Assembly: GCA_017854535.1 (NCBI GenBank)
Contig: JAFMHL010000007.1
Span: 34,608-98,607, forward strand
DNA from: Nitratireductor sp.
GTDB taxonomy: Bacteria > Pseudomonadota > Alphaproteobacteria > Rhizobiales > Rhizobiaceae
Length of the DNA stretch: 64,000 nucleotides
Reading direction: 5' to 3'
The notes under the pieces were generated by a model. That model was not told where the DNA came from and ran no database searches. It saw only the letters and a program-made list of their open reading frames with translations. The stretch's first letter is position 1, and every line of letters begins with the position of its first letter. A program made the translations under genes and the position numbers. Shown here piece by piece: positions 1 to 9,347 of the stretch.

Positions 1-138
1 CATGGCGGCATACTGGATAGAATTGACGGTTTGATTTTCGCTATCGCTGCCGCATGGATCATCAGTTATGCTGTGTCCAGCGACACTATCCCAAATACAT
101 TATTACCAGACTTCTTGATGCAGGCGTTCTTTATTTAG
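1..138 (+). CDS. cdsA: Phosphatidate cytidylyltransferase, C-terminal end (partial)
   Basis: The window opens inside a reading frame whose last 45 residues begin HGGILDRIDGLIFA. This is the conserved C-terminal signature of CdsA (HGG-x-x-DR-x-D), the membrane enzyme that makes CDP-diacylglycerol from phosphatidic acid and CTP for phospholipid synthesis. The final residues form a hydrophobic helix, as expected for this polytopic protein. The 5' part lies outside the window. cdsA next to rseP is the usual alphaproteobacterial order (frr-uppS-cdsA-rseP-bamA). The call rests on the signature and the neighbour. Confidence 0.85.
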   Translation, partial: HGGILDRIDGLIFAIAAAWIISYAVSSDTIPNTLLPDFLMQAFFI

Positions 139-283
139 ACAAAGTTTTTGTGCTAGGGATCAAGCTCGAATTTGAGCTGTAACGCTGGTGTTTGAGACGA
201 ACATTGAACCAGCATGTCCGCAGACTTGCATGGTCAGGCGAAACACCCTAGACCCTTTGTTTCAAATCAAAAACTAGTAACAT

Positions 284-1423
284 ATGAATGGATTCCTCCC
301 AGTGCCTTCAATTTCCTTTTTTGGTTATATTTTGCCGTTTCTGGCTGTTCTTACTGTGGTTGTCTTTTTCCATGAGCTAGGACATTTTTTAGTAGCGCGC
401 TGGAACAAGGTAAAGGTCGATGCGTTTTCAGTTGGGTTTGGACCAGAACTATTTGGACGTACTGACAAGCACGGAACACGATGGAAGTTTTGTGCGATTC
501 CATTGGGAGGCTATGTAAAGTTTCGCGGAGACGCCGATGGCGCTTCAACCCCTGATTTCGAGAAAGCCGCAGAAATGACCGCGGAAGAGCGCGAAGGTAG
601 CTTCATTCATAAACGGGTAGGGCAGAGGGCTGCCGTTGTCGTTGCCGGGCCCGTTGCCAATTTCATTCTGGCAATCGTTATTTTTTCTATGAGCTTCATG
701 ATTTTGGGCCGCTACACATCAGATCCGGTAGTGTCTGATGTAGTTGCCGATAGCGCCGCCAGCGATGCTGGCTTCTTAAAGGGTGATTTGATTCTTGCCG
801 TTGACGGCACCACCATCGCTGCTTTTTCTGACATCGCCAGAATCGTTGCACCTAATCCAGAGCGTGAGTTAAACATCACCATCAAACGAAATGGCGAAGT
901 CAAAGACCTTCGCGTAACGCCACGTCGACAAGATCGTACCGATCGTTTTGGAAATACCAATGCTATTGGCGTTATTGGTATTATGAATGATCCAGCGCTA
1001 GCCGATGGACGCGTTGTTAAAAGCGGTCCTGTTGAGGCCGTGGGGCAAGCAGTTGGCGAGACATGGTTTATTATTTCCAATACGATGCTGTATTTGAAAG
1101 ATATTATCATCGGCCATCAGCCTGCCGATCAGTTAGGCGGACCAATCCGCATTGCAAAAGTATCCGGTGAGGTAGCAACGCTCGGTTTTGCGGCTTTGGT
1201 AAACCTGGCAGCGATATTATCTGTCAGTATTGGTCTGTTAAATCTCTTTCCCGTTCCAATGCTTGATGGCGGCCATTTGGTTTTTTATGCAATAGAAGCC
1301 ATTCGCGGTCGTCCGTTGGGTGAAAAAGCGCAGGAAATTGGCTTCAAAATTGGCTTTGGAATGGTGCTGATGTTAATGCTTTTTGCGACTTGGAACGATA
1401 TATCGTCAATTTTCTTCAAATAA
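284..1423 (+). CDS. rseP: RIP-type zinc metalloprotease RseP (site-2 protease)
   Basis: Inner-membrane intramembrane protease of the site-2 family, which in characterised bacteria cleaves anti-sigma factors and leftover signal peptides. The zinc motif HELGH lies at residues 30-34 in the first membrane segment, a PDZ domain spans roughly residues 125-210, and the second active-site motif (NLFPVPMLDGGH) is near residue 320 in a C-terminal membrane segment. At 379 residues it matches the alphaproteobacterial length with one clear PDZ domain. The ATG has only a weak ribosome binding site. It follows cdsA by 145 bases and precedes bamA. Its substrate here cannot be told from sequence. Confidence 0.93.
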   Translation: MNGFLPVPSISFFGYILPFLAVLTVVVFFHELGHFLVARWNKVKVDAFSVGFGPELFGRTDKHGTRWKFCAIPLGGYVKFRGDADGASTPDFEKAAEMTAEEREGSFIHKRVGQRAAVVVAGPVANFILAIVIFSMSFMILGRYTSDPVVSDVVADSAASDAGFLKGDLILAVDGTTIAAFSDIARIVAPNPERELNITIKRNGEVKDLRVTPRRQDRTDRFGNTNAIGVIGIMNDPALADGRVVKSGPVEAVGQAVGETWFIISNTMLYLKDIIIGHQPADQLGGPIRIAKVSGEVATLGFAALVNLAAILSVSIGLLNLFPVPMLDGGHLVFYAIEAIRGRPLGEKAQEIGFKIGFGMVLMLMLFATWNDISSIFFK

Positions 1424-1795
1424 ACAGATGTGGACGGGCGTCAGATGCGGAATTGCGCGCTCAAATTTATTGCAATAAATGTCATGGTTTGCAGCAAAAT
1501 TATTACAAAAAATCGCATTTTTCGGACGATTTAGTCGGTTTATCGGTGTCTTCCTGCTTGTAAGGAAAAGTTGGGTACGTTTTGTTAACCAATCGAACGA
1601 ATATCCATGGCGAATATGCAACATGTTGAGAGAATTACAATTTTCTTTTGATTAGAGTGGTTGCACAGGACGGGAATCCCTGTAAAAGATTTGTTAACTA
1701 AGCCGGATTCTGTCCGGTCTTTGGTGTATGAGATTGAGTGTTAGGCAGACAGATTGGCCAGCAGGTCGAACCGATAGCGAAATAGGTTGGTCAAA
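1424..1795. other. rseP-bamA intergenic region
   Basis: About 370 bases with no convincing gene; the reverse frames here have no ribosome binding site and no recognisable product. It contains a perfect 16-base palindrome (listed separately), a small CCGGA/TCCGG hairpin near 1705-1720, and AT-rich sequence suited to a promoter for bamA. No U-run terminator was seen after rseP. Confidence 0.5.
1465..1480. promoter_or_regulatory. 16-bp perfect palindrome
   Basis: ATTTATTGCAATAAAT is a perfect inverted repeat with no spacer, about 40 bases after the rseP stop codon. Such a site could bind a dimeric regulator. It is not followed by a T-run and has no loop, so it is not a terminator. Which protein might bind it is unknown. 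Confidence 0.4.
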
Positions 1796-4312
1796 ATGTT
1801 GAATGAAAAGAATGAGGCTTTTGTGCTGAAAATGATGAAAATCAAATTATTTGCCAGAAATTTTGCAAGAAACATGGCTATTGCCGTCCTTTTCTTGTCT
1901 TTGGCGCCAGTTTCAGTCGCCACTCTTTCGGTTCTTGGAGCAAGCCAAGCTTCTGCTGCAGTTGTAAGCACAGTAACAGTTCGCGGAAATACAAGAATGA
2001 GCGCAGATACGGTGCGTTCGTTTGTTACCGTTGAACCAGGAAAAAGCTTTAGCAATGGCGATATTGACGATTCGGTGAAGGCGCTTTTTGCCACTGGGTT
2101 GTTCGCTGATGTGAGCATTTACCAGTCGGGATCTGCGTTGATTGTTGAAGTCGATGAGAACGCAACCATCAATCAGATATTTTTTGAGGGTAACAAGCGC
2201 CTGAAAGATGGCCCGCTGTCAGGCATGGTTCGCTCACAAGCGCGTGGTATTTTTTCACCGGATACAATTTCTACCGATGTAGATGCAATTCGTGAGGCTT
2301 ATTCACGCGTAGGTCGCGCTGACGTTGTTGTTTCTTCTGAAGTTGTTCCTCTATCAAACAACCGTGTGAACATCGTTTATCGCGTGGATGAGGGTGGTAA
2401 AACAAAAATCAGATCGCTTACTTTCGTTGGCAATACAGCAATCGGCACTCAGCGATTGAAAGAAGTTATCTCAACCAAGCAGAGCAACTTGCTCAGCTGG
2501 TTGAAAAATGACGATATTTATGACCCGGGAAAACTATCTTCTGACGAAGAGAAGCTCCGCCGTTATTATTTCAACAATGGTTATGCTGATTTCCAAATCC
2601 TTTCATCCTCAGCTGTGCTGGATGAAGTCGCAAATGAGTACAACATCACCATTACAGTTGATGAAGGCAATAAATACGTATTTGGTAATGTGAGCATTGA
2701 ATCCACTTTGCCAGGCGTTGAATCTGACAGCTTGTACAATAAACTGGAGACAGTTTCTGGTAAAACATACAGTGCTGGGAAAGTTGAAAACTCCATTATT
2801 GCTTTGACTGAGGAAGTTGCAACCAGAGGCTTTGCCTTTGTTGAGGTTGTTCCACGTGGTGACCGTAATTTTGAAACCGGTACGATCGATATTATTTATT
2901 TGGTTGATCAGGGTTCACGTGTCTACGTGGAGAAAATCAACATTCTTGGTAATGATATGACCCGCGATTATGTTATTCGTCGTGAGTTTGATATGTCTGA
3001 AGGCGATGCGTTCAATCAGGTGTTCATTCAGCGTACAAAGAAACGCCTCGAGGCATTAGATTTGTTTGAATCAGTTGATATTACGACACGTGGTGGTCAA
3101 TCATCTGATCGTGTTGTTGTGAATGTTCGTGTTGTAGAAAAAGCCAGCGGTGAGTTTTCAATCGGTGGCGGATATAGTTCATCCAGCGGCGCATTGGCTC
3201 AAGTTTCCTTCACTGAAAAGAACTTCATGGGCCGTGGTCAATTGCTACGTATTTCGGGCAACTTTGGCTCTGAGGAACAAACCTATCGTTTCTCATTCAC
3301 AGAACCTTATTTCTTGGGTTATCGCATGTCGGCAGGTTTTGACCTAGCGCAAACTACCAACAACTCGAATGACACAACCAGTTACGGTACAGAATCAACT
3401 ACTGGCATTATTCGCTTTGGTATTCCTTTGAAGGAAAACACAGGGATTTCCCTGTTCTATTCTTATGCTGATACCTCCACGAATATTTCAGACAGTTTGC
3501 TGGATCCCGCGGATCCGTTGGTACCGGTTCCTGTTCCGTCATTGACTATGGCAGATACAATTCAAGGTAACAGAGCAAACGAATTGTCTGCTGCGCTGGC
3601 CCCACCGAATTCCCCAACAGATTGGATGCGTTCTGGGTTTGGGTATGCGCTGAACTACACCACAATCGATAGCAGATTGGTTCCAAGAGAAGGTGTTGGC
3701 TTTGAAATTACGCAAACGGCATTTGGCGCTGGCGGTGATGCGACCTATCTGAAGACGGAAGCCAAGGCAATTGCGTATGCGACATTGTCTGAAGAAGCAG
3801 ATTTTGTTGGTATGGTTCGTGCCCGCGCCGGAGCTTTGACAACCTTTGGAGATGATGGTTTCCGTACATTGGACAACTTCTTCCAGGGCAGCAAACAGAT
3901 CCGTGGTTTCGACAATAATGGCTTTGGCCCGCGTGATCCGATCACAGGCGATGCACTTGGTGGCCAATATTATTGGAATGCAACAGCGGAAATTAACTTT
4001 CCAGCGCCGTTCTTGCCTGAGTCTTTCGGTATCCGTGGCGCTGTATTCGCTGATGCAGGTTCTTTGTGGGGCGTAGATGACAATGGTGTGAATGCTATCA
4101 AAACAGCGAATGCTGCTGCCAACGCTGGAGCTGGTTTGAATTCATCACAGATGGATCAGATTTTAGGCAATGACATTCGTGCTTCTGTCGGTGCCTCTAT
4201 CATCTGGAACTCGCCATTTGGTCCGTTGCGCTTTGACTATGCTGAGCCTATTATTCAGCAGAAACAGGACGAGATCAGACAGTTTAACTTTGGTATTAGT
4301 TCGACTTTCTAA
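1796..4312 (+). CDS. bamA: Outer membrane protein assembly factor BamA
   Basis: Central Omp85 component of the BAM complex, which folds beta-barrel proteins into the outer membrane. The N-terminus carries a signal peptide ending near ASQASA. Five POTRA repeats follow (about residues 60-430), then a C-terminal beta-barrel that ends in phenylalanine (GISSTF), the expected C-terminal signature. The VRGF/Y-like motif of the family is seen as QIRGFDNNGFGPRD. Start is uncertain: the frame opens with TTG at 1787, ATG occurs at 1796, and the tandem ATGs at 1832 and 1835 would put the signal peptide (MKIKLFARNF) right at the start. The gene lies directly before lpxD, coupling protein and lipid A assembly. 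Confidence 0.95.
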   Translation: MLNEKNEAFVLKMMKIKLFARNFARNMAIAVLFLSLAPVSVATLSVLGASQASAAVVSTVTVRGNTRMSADTVRSFVTVEPGKSFSNGDIDDSVKALFATGLFADVSIYQSGSALIVEVDENATINQIFFEGNKRLKDGPLSGMVRSQARGIFSPDTISTDVDAIREAYSRVGRADVVVSSEVVPLSNNRVNIVYRVDEGGKTKIRSLTFVGNTAIGTQRLKEVISTKQSNLLSWLKNDDIYDPGKLSSDEEKLRRYYFNNGYADFQILSSSAVLDEVANEYNITITVDEGNKYVFGNVSIESTLPGVESDSLYNKLETVSGKTYSAGKVENSIIALTEEVATRGFAFVEVVPRGDRNFETGTIDIIYLVDQGSRVYVEKINILGNDMTRDYVIRREFDMSEGDAFNQVFIQRTKKRLEALDLFESVDITTRGGQSSDRVVVNVRVVEKASGEFSIGGGYSSSSGALAQVSFTEKNFMGRGQLLRISGNFGSEEQTYRFSFTEPYFLGYRMSAGFDLAQTTNNSNDTTSYGTESTTGIIRFGIPLKENTGISLFYSYADTSTNISDSLLDPADPLVPVPVPSLTMADTIQGNRANELSAALAPPNSPTDWMRSGFGYALNYTTIDSRLVPREGVGFEITQTAFGAGGDATYLKTEAKAIAYATLSEEADFVGMVRARAGALTTFGDDGFRTLDNFFQGSKQIRGFDNNGFGPRDPITGDALGGQYYWNATAEINFPAPFLPESFGIRGAVFADAGSLWGVDDNGVNAIKTANAAANAGAGLNSSQMDQILGNDIRASVGASIIWNSPFGPLRFDYAEPIIQQKQDEIRQFNFGISSTF

Positions 4313-4338
4313 TACGACACATTGTTAAGATTGACAGG

Positions 4339-4361
4339 ATGGGGCAGTTATGCCCCATTTT
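4339..4361 (+). terminator. Hairpin after bamA, weak terminator or attenuator
   Basis: A perfect 8-bp stem (ATGGGGCA/TGCCCCAT) with a 4-base loop sits 27 bases after the bamA stop codon and is followed by only 3-4 T. It could partly terminate bamA transcripts or stabilise their 3' end ahead of lpxD. Confidence 0.55.
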
Positions 4362-4392
4362 GTTATGAGAAATACCTTTTAAAGAGTATTAC

Positions 4393-5427
4393 ATGAGTAA
4401 CCATCTATTCTTCCAACCAAGTCCAATGACTCTATCTGCACTTGCCGAAAAAACGGGGGCACGACTTTTTGGTGTCGGCGATCTAATAGTAGATAAGTCT
4501 AGCCCTTTGGAAGATGCAATCCCTGGTAGTTTGTCTTTCATTGATAATCCGCGATACATCAAATATCTCGCTGATACGAAGGCTGCAGCCGTTTTCTGCA
4601 CTGAAAAACTGCTAGACAAAGTTCCAGATGGCACCGCTGCATTGGTTCATGAAACGCCCTACAAAGCCTATGCTGTTGCGCTTTCCTTGCTTTATCCCAC
4701 AGCAGCCAGACCGCAATCAATCACCGGTGAAACTGGTATTAGTTCTGCAGCCCATATTGGTGAAGATGTGGAGTTAGAAGACGATATCATCGTCGAAGCA
4801 GGTGCAATTATCGGGAAGGGTGCTGCAATCGGCAGAGGTTCGATGATTATGGCAAATGCAATAGTCGGCCAATATGTACAGATAGGTCGCAATTCAGTTA
4901 TTGGCCCTGCTGCAACAGTCACAAATGCCTATATTGGCGACAATGTAATACTGCATTCGGGTGTTCGAATTGGCCAGGATGGCTTTGGCTTTGCCATGGG
5001 CCCAGGCGGTCACCTGAAGGTCGCACAAATTGGACGTGTCATCATTCAAGACAAAGTCGAGATAGGCGCAAACTCAACGATTGATCGCGGCTCAAATCGC
5101 GACACGGTGATCGGAGAGGGTACCAAGATTGATAACCTTGTTCAGATTGGTCACAACGTCGTCATTGGACGCCATTGTGTAGTCGTTGGCTTGGCCGGGA
5201 TTGCAGGTAGTGCAACTTTGGGTGATTATGTTGTTGTCGCCGGCCAAGTTGGTGTTGGCGGTCACACAAATGTGGGGCAAGGTGCCCAACTAGGTGGCGG
5301 TTCTGGTACCCATAGTGATATACCTGCAGGCGCTAAAGTCATTGGATATCCGGCCGTTCCTATTAAAGACTGGGTTAAAATGAACATGAAATTGAAGGCT
5401 TTGATTCAATCAAAAAAGGGCGAGTGA
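4393..5427 (+). CDS. lpxD: UDP-3-O-(3-hydroxyacyl)glucosamine N-acyltransferase
   Basis: Third step of lipid A synthesis: adds a 3-hydroxyacyl chain from ACP to UDP-3-O-acylglucosamine in the cytoplasm. The 344-residue protein has the N-terminal uridine-binding domain (about 1-110) followed by a left-handed beta helix of hexapeptide repeats (about 120-320). The likely catalytic histidine is H254 in QIGHNVVIG. The start has an AAAGAG site upstream. It runs straight into fabZ and lpxA, the standard lipid A cluster. Confidence 0.96.
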   Translation: MSNHLFFQPSPMTLSALAEKTGARLFGVGDLIVDKSSPLEDAIPGSLSFIDNPRYIKYLADTKAAAVFCTEKLLDKVPDGTAALVHETPYKAYAVALSLLYPTAARPQSITGETGISSAAHIGEDVELEDDIIVEAGAIIGKGAAIGRGSMIMANAIVGQYVQIGRNSVIGPAATVTNAYIGDNVILHSGVRIGQDGFGFAMGPGGHLKVAQIGRVIIQDKVEIGANSTIDRGSNRDTVIGEGTKIDNLVQIGHNVVIGRHCVVVGLAGIAGSATLGDYVVVAGQVGVGGHTNVGQGAQLGGGSGTHSDIPAGAKVIGYPAVPIKDWVKMNMKLKALIQSKKGE

Positions 5428-5429
5428 CG

Positions 5430-5903
5430 ATGAGTGCAAACACCGGAATTGATCGTATAGAAATCAGCGAGCTGTTCAAATTACTCCCGCATCGCTATCC
5501 TTTTTTGCTTATTGATCGCATCGAACAGATAAATGGCGATGATAGCGCCGTTGGCATCAAGAACGTTACTTTCAACGAACCTCATTTTAATGGACACTTT
5601 CCCGGCGAACCGATTATGCCAGGTGTCCTAATTGTAGAGGCTATGGCACAAACTGCTGGCGCGATTAGTGCAAGAATGCACTCAGAAGGCGCCCGTAAAC
5701 TCGTATATTTTATGACAATTGATGATGCTCGTTTCAGAAAACCGGTTGTTCCGGGAGATCGTTTGGAATTGCATGTTAAGAAAACAAAGCAACGTGGGCA
5801 AATATTCAAATTTGATTGCCATGCAACGGTTGATGGGCAAAAGGTCGCCGAAGCAAAAATTGGCGCGATGATGGTTGAGCCGGAAGAAGAAGCTAGTAAA
5901 TGA
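5430..5903 (+). CDS. fabZ: 3-hydroxyacyl-[acyl-carrier-protein] dehydratase FabZ
   Basis: Hot-dog fold dehydratase that converts 3-hydroxyacyl-ACP to enoyl-ACP in fatty acid elongation, competing with LpxA and LpxD for the same substrate. The active-site segment [16 protein letters not shown] (catalytic His) and the Glu of VEAMAQ are intact. About 157 residues, normal for the family. The ATG at 5430 is preferred because GGGCGAG lies 5 bases upstream; a GTG at 5424 inside the lpxD stop region is the alternative. Its stop codon overlaps the lpxA start. Confidence 0.96.
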   Translation: MSANTGIDRIEISELFKLLPHRYPFLLIDRIEQINGDDSAVGIKNVTFNEPHFNGHFPGEPIMPGVLIVEAMAQTAGAISARMHSEGARKLVYFMTIDDARFRKPVVPGDRLELHVKKTKQRGQIFKFDCHATVDGQKVAEAKIGAMMVEPEEEASK

Positions 5904-6706
5904 CGACAAATATCCATCCTTCAGCCGTTGTAGAAGATGGCGCTGTTTTAGGCGCAGATGTAAAAATTGGCCCGTTTTGCCATGTAGGACCCAATGTGAA
6001 TTTGGGGGACGGGGTTGAGTTGCTTTCTCACGCCGTCATTGCTGGCCATACGTCTATAGGCACGAAGACAAGGGTGTTTCCGTTTGCTTCTTTGGGCCAT
6101 GAGCCACAGGATTTGAAATTTAAAGGCGAAGTTACAACGCTCGAAATCGGTTCCAATTGCACGATTCGCGAAGGGGTTACGATGAACCCGGGAACAGCTG
6201 GCGATGCGGGCAAAACGATCATCGGCAATAATTGCGTATTTCTTGCCAACGCCCATGTTGCCCATGATTGTGTATTGGGAAACAACATCATCTTCTCAAA
6301 TGCCGTTATGGTTGCTGGTCACTGCAAGATCGGCGATAACGTGATTTTTGGCGGCGGTGCTGGGGTTCATCAGTTTTGCCGCATTGGCAATAATGCTTTT
6401 ATCGGCGGTATGGCTGGGTTGGAAAACGACGTTATTCCTTATGGTGTTGCGCTTGGGAACCGAGCTTATCTCGGCGGTCTAAATGTAATTGGCATGAAGC
6501 GCGCCGGGCTGGAGCGTGAAGATATTCATGCGGCTAGAGCGGTCTATAAACATATCTTCTCTGGGGACGTTCCCATTGCCGAGGCGGTAAATGATATTCC
6601 TGACACAATGTCAGACAATCCTGTAGTAAAACGGATTTTAAATTTCATTAAGTCAGGCGAAAACCGTTCTTTGTGCACTCCGCGCAACAAAGATGATTTA
6701 GTCTGA
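5900..6706 (+). CDS. lpxA: UDP-N-acetylglucosamine acyltransferase
   Basis: First step of lipid A synthesis: transfers 3-hydroxyacyl from ACP to the 3-OH of UDP-GlcNAc. It forms a left-handed beta helix of hexapeptide repeats over about 190 residues, with the conserved NAHVAHDC segment; H122 corresponds to catalytic His125 of the E. coli enzyme. A helical C-terminal domain follows. 268 residues is typical. It starts in the ATGA overlap with fabZ, indicating translational coupling. Confidence 0.97.
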   Translation: MTTNIHPSAVVEDGAVLGADVKIGPFCHVGPNVNLGDGVELLSHAVIAGHTSIGTKTRVFPFASLGHEPQDLKFKGEVTTLEIGSNCTIREGVTMNPGTAGDAGKTIIGNNCVFLANAHVAHDCVLGNNIIFSNAVMVAGHCKIGDNVIFGGGAGVHQFCRIGNNAFIGGMAGLENDVIPYGVALGNRAYLGGLNVIGMKRAGLEREDIHAARAVYKHIFSGDVPIAEAVNDIPDTMSDNPVVKRILNFIKSGENRSLCTPRNKDDLV

Positions 6707-6778
6707 GTTTGGCTTATAATCTGGGCATGGTTTTTGTTTGGCAATGTTTCTTAGGTTTTTCGCGAGTGGTGGTTAGCC

Positions 6779-7648
6779 GTGGCAGAGTTTGATCCTAGTC
6801 TATCGAGAGTGGCGATCATTGCTGGCAACGGTATTTTGCCCGGCGAGATTTATCGGGAAATGCAAAAAAACAAACAAAATCCGCTGCTGATTGGAATATC
6901 GGGTGAAGTCAGTGAAGATCTAAGGGATATTGCTGCGGAGGTCCTTTCCTATGGGCAGCTTTCAAAACTGTTTGAATTGTTAAGCAAGCAGGACATCAAG
7001 CACGCAATATTCGCTGGCGGCATTACCAAACGTCCTGATTTCACCAAACTCAAACTAGATCTAAATACTTTGAAAGAAGTGCCGACCCTCGTCAAAATAA
7101 TGATGGGTGGCGATAACTCAATTCTTGCCAAAATTTCCGATTTTTTTGCCAAAAAAGGCATAACAATTGTAGGCGCACATCAAGTGGTGCCCAGTTTGTT
7201 AGCGCCGCATGGTATCATATGCGGAAAGCCTGCCAAAAAAGTGATAATGCCAGTTGTTGAAAAAGCCTTCAAAGCTGCAAAAGCGATCGGAGCCATCGAT
7301 GTCGGGCAAGCAGCAATTGCCGAAGATAGCCGCGTTATCGCGCTGGAAGCTGCTGAGGGTACCGATGCGATGATCCATCGCGTAGCGCAACTTCGAAACA
7401 GCGGTCGTCTTTCTCTAACGCCAAAAATAGGGGTGCTTGCCAAAGCTATGAAGCCAAAGCAGGATATGCGCGCAGACCTTCCTGCTATTGGACCTGATAC
7501 AATTGATAGCGTTGTGGGCGCAGGGCTAAGCGGCATCGCGATTGAAGCTGGACGATCTTTGATACTAGACCGCGTTGAAACCATAAAACGTGCGAATGCC
7601 AAAAAGATATTCATAATCGGAGTTACCCTTGAGGACTTTCCATCGTGA
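6779..7648 (+). CDS. lpxI: UDP-2,3-diacylglucosamine pyrophosphatase LpxI
   Basis: Former DUF1009 family. Hydrolyses UDP-2,3-diacylglucosamine to lipid X, the step done by the unrelated LpxH in gammaproteobacteria. The 289-residue protein starts with the conserved AIIAGNGILPGEI segment and contains GVLAKAMKPKQDMRADLPAIGP and the AGLSGIAIEAG end of the family. It sits between lpxA and lpxB, as in Caulobacter and rhizobia. Translation appears to start at GTG 6779. Its TGA overlaps the GTG start of lpxB. Confidence 0.93.
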   Translation: MAEFDPSLSRVAIIAGNGILPGEIYREMQKNKQNPLLIGISGEVSEDLRDIAAEVLSYGQLSKLFELLSKQDIKHAIFAGGITKRPDFTKLKLDLNTLKEVPTLVKIMMGGDNSILAKISDFFAKKGITIVGAHQVVPSLLAPHGIICGKPAKKVIMPVVEKAFKAAKAIGAIDVGQAAIAEDSRVIALEAAEGTDAMIHRVAQLRNSGRLSLTPKIGVLAKAMKPKQDMRADLPAIGPDTIDSVVGAGLSGIAIEAGRSLILDRVETIKRANAKKIFIIGVTLEDFPS

Positions 7649-8793
7649 ATGATTCGGTAAAATTATATTTTGTAGTCGGTGAGGTCTCGGGTGATGCCCT
7701 GGGGGCGGATTTGCTAGAGCAATTCGCAAAACTAAAAATTGCTGTGCAACCCATGGGGTTAGGGGGGCTCAAGATGCAAAGTCTTGGATTAAGCCCGCTT
7801 TTCAATTCTTCGGATATTGCCATCATGGGAGTTTCTGGTGTGGTTAGCAAACTACCCACACTTCTCGCCCGTGTTCGAGCTGTTGCAAATGATATCCTCA
7901 GCAAAGAACCTGATGTAGTTCTACTGATTGATTCCCCAGATTTCGCAAAGCAGGTGGCAAAGCGTGTGAAAGCCAAGCGGCCTGATTTGCCGATAATCAA
8001 ATATGTTTGCCCTACGGTTTGGTCTTGGCGATCGTGGAGGGCGAAAAAAATGAACTCTTATATTGATCATGTGTTCGCCATACTGCCTTTTGAACCGCAA
8101 GTGATGAAGGATCTGCAAGGCCCGCCAACCACTTATGTGGGCCATCCGTTGGTTCGCCTTGCCGGAAAAACCAACTTTGTAAAGAAACAGGTGCCCGCAA
8201 GTCCGCCAACTGTTTTGTTGTTACCAGGATCAAGAAAGAGCGAAATCAGCAGATTGCTGCCTATTATCAAGGCCAGTTTGGATGAACTGATTGCGCGAGG
8301 AAGCACTGCCAAATTCGTTCTGCCTGCCGTTCCACATATGGAGCAATATATCCGACAAGTCATTGCTGATTGGCCGAACCAACCTGAAATACTAAGCGGC
8401 GAAGAAGCGAAATGGAACGCGATGCAGACCGCAGACGCTGCAATTGCTGCCTCTGGCACTGTGCTGCTTGAATTAGCTTTATATGGCATTCCAACAGTCT
8501 CGATCTACAAGCTGGATCCTTTGGTGAATGCGTTGCGCTTCTTGATGACCGCTTGGACAGCAGCATTGCCAAACTTAATTGCTGACAAAGTTATTGTGCC
8601 TGAACAGATTAATGACCATGCCCGTCCCGGAGTTATCGCGCGTTTGATTGAGGATTTGGTGATTGAAGGCCCACGCCGTCAAGCACAGCTGGATGGGTTC
8701 AAATTGGTAAACTCAAAAATGAAGCAAAAAGAAGCGCCCGGCGCGATATGTGCTCAGATTATCTTGGACTTTGTAAAACAGAAAAAATCCTAG
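7645..8793 (+). CDS. lpxB: Lipid-A-disaccharide synthase
   Basis: GT19 glycosyltransferase that joins lipid X and UDP-2,3-diacylglucosamine into the lipid A disaccharide at the inner membrane. Visible family motifs include GEVSGDALG at the N-terminus, PTVWSWRSWRAKKM, VGHPLV, LPGSRKSEI and SGTVLLELALYGIPTVSIYK. 382 residues, normal length. GTG start overlapping the lpxI stop (GTGA), with GAGG about 10 bases upstream. Its TAG stop lies in CTAG, shared with the stop codon of the converging cinA-type gene. Confidence 0.96.
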   Translation: MNDSVKLYFVVGEVSGDALGADLLEQFAKLKIAVQPMGLGGLKMQSLGLSPLFNSSDIAIMGVSGVVSKLPTLLARVRAVANDILSKEPDVVLLIDSPDFAKQVAKRVKAKRPDLPIIKYVCPTVWSWRSWRAKKMNSYIDHVFAILPFEPQVMKDLQGPPTTYVGHPLVRLAGKTNFVKKQVPASPPTVLLLPGSRKSEISRLLPIIKASLDELIARGSTAKFVLPAVPHMEQYIRQVIADWPNQPEILSGEEAKWNAMQTADAAIAASGTVLLELALYGIPTVSIYKLDPLVNALRFLMTAWTAALPNLIADKVIVPEQINDHARPGVIARLIEDLVIEGPRRQAQLDGFKLVNSKMKQKEAPGAICAQIILDFVKQKKS

Positions 8794-9347
8794 TTTAGGT
8801 TTGGTGTGCCATTGTCTGAATGGTTCGGTTCAATGTCATCCAGCGCATCTTCATCATCAAACCCGAATGCTACAAGCATTTCCAAAGCAGCCTGAGCACT
8901 TTGAGCGCGAACTTCATCACGCCCAATATCGCCAAGTCGCAATTCTTCCACGAACAAACCCATGGGACCAGCAACGGCAATAAATACCAATCCTACTGGT
9001 TTTTCTTCTGATCCACCTCCAGGGCCAGCAATGCCTGTAATGGAAACGCTGACAGTGGCGTTCGATTTTTCAAGGGCACCTTGAGCCATTGCCATTGCCA
9101 CTTCTGCCGACACAGCGCCGAATTCTTCGAGCAGAAGTTCAGGAACACCAATCAACTCATGCTTAGCGGCATTCGAATAGGTCACGAACCCTCGGTCAAA
9201 TACATCTGATGAGCCGGCAATGCTCGTTAAAAGCGCTGATATCATACCACCAGTGCAAGACTCTGCGGTCGTAATTTTAGCACTCTTTTCCCGAAATACA
9301 CCCAGCACATAACGCGCTGTTTCCACCAATTCTTCTGAAATCTTCAT
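8790..9347 (-). CDS. pncC: CinA-family nicotinamide-nucleotide amidase
   Basis: A stand-alone C-terminal CinA domain of 185 residues. It deamidates nicotinamide mononucleotide to nicotinate mononucleotide for NAD recycling. Family motifs are TTAESCTGG (about 26-34), SNAAKHELIGV and the SITGIAGPGGG loop followed by KPVGLVFIA. The N-terminal CinA domain is absent, as in E. coli PncC. It overlaps ispDF by 4 bases at its start, so the two are probably co-transcribed, and overlaps lpxB by CTAG at its end. Confidence 0.92.
   Translation of the reverse strand: MKISEELVETARYVLGVFREKSAKITTAESCTGGMISALLTSIAGSSDVFDRGFVTYSNAAKHELIGVPELLLEEFGAVSAEVAMAMAQGALEKSNATVSVSITGIAGPGGGSEEKPVGLVFIAVAGPMGLFVEELRLGDIGRDEVRAQSAQAALEMLVAFGFDDEDALDDIEPNHSDNGTPNLN

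Noticed and set aside
1406..1624. 72-codon minus-strand frame after rseP
   Set aside because: No binding site, low-complexity composition, and it covers the palindrome; no family seen.
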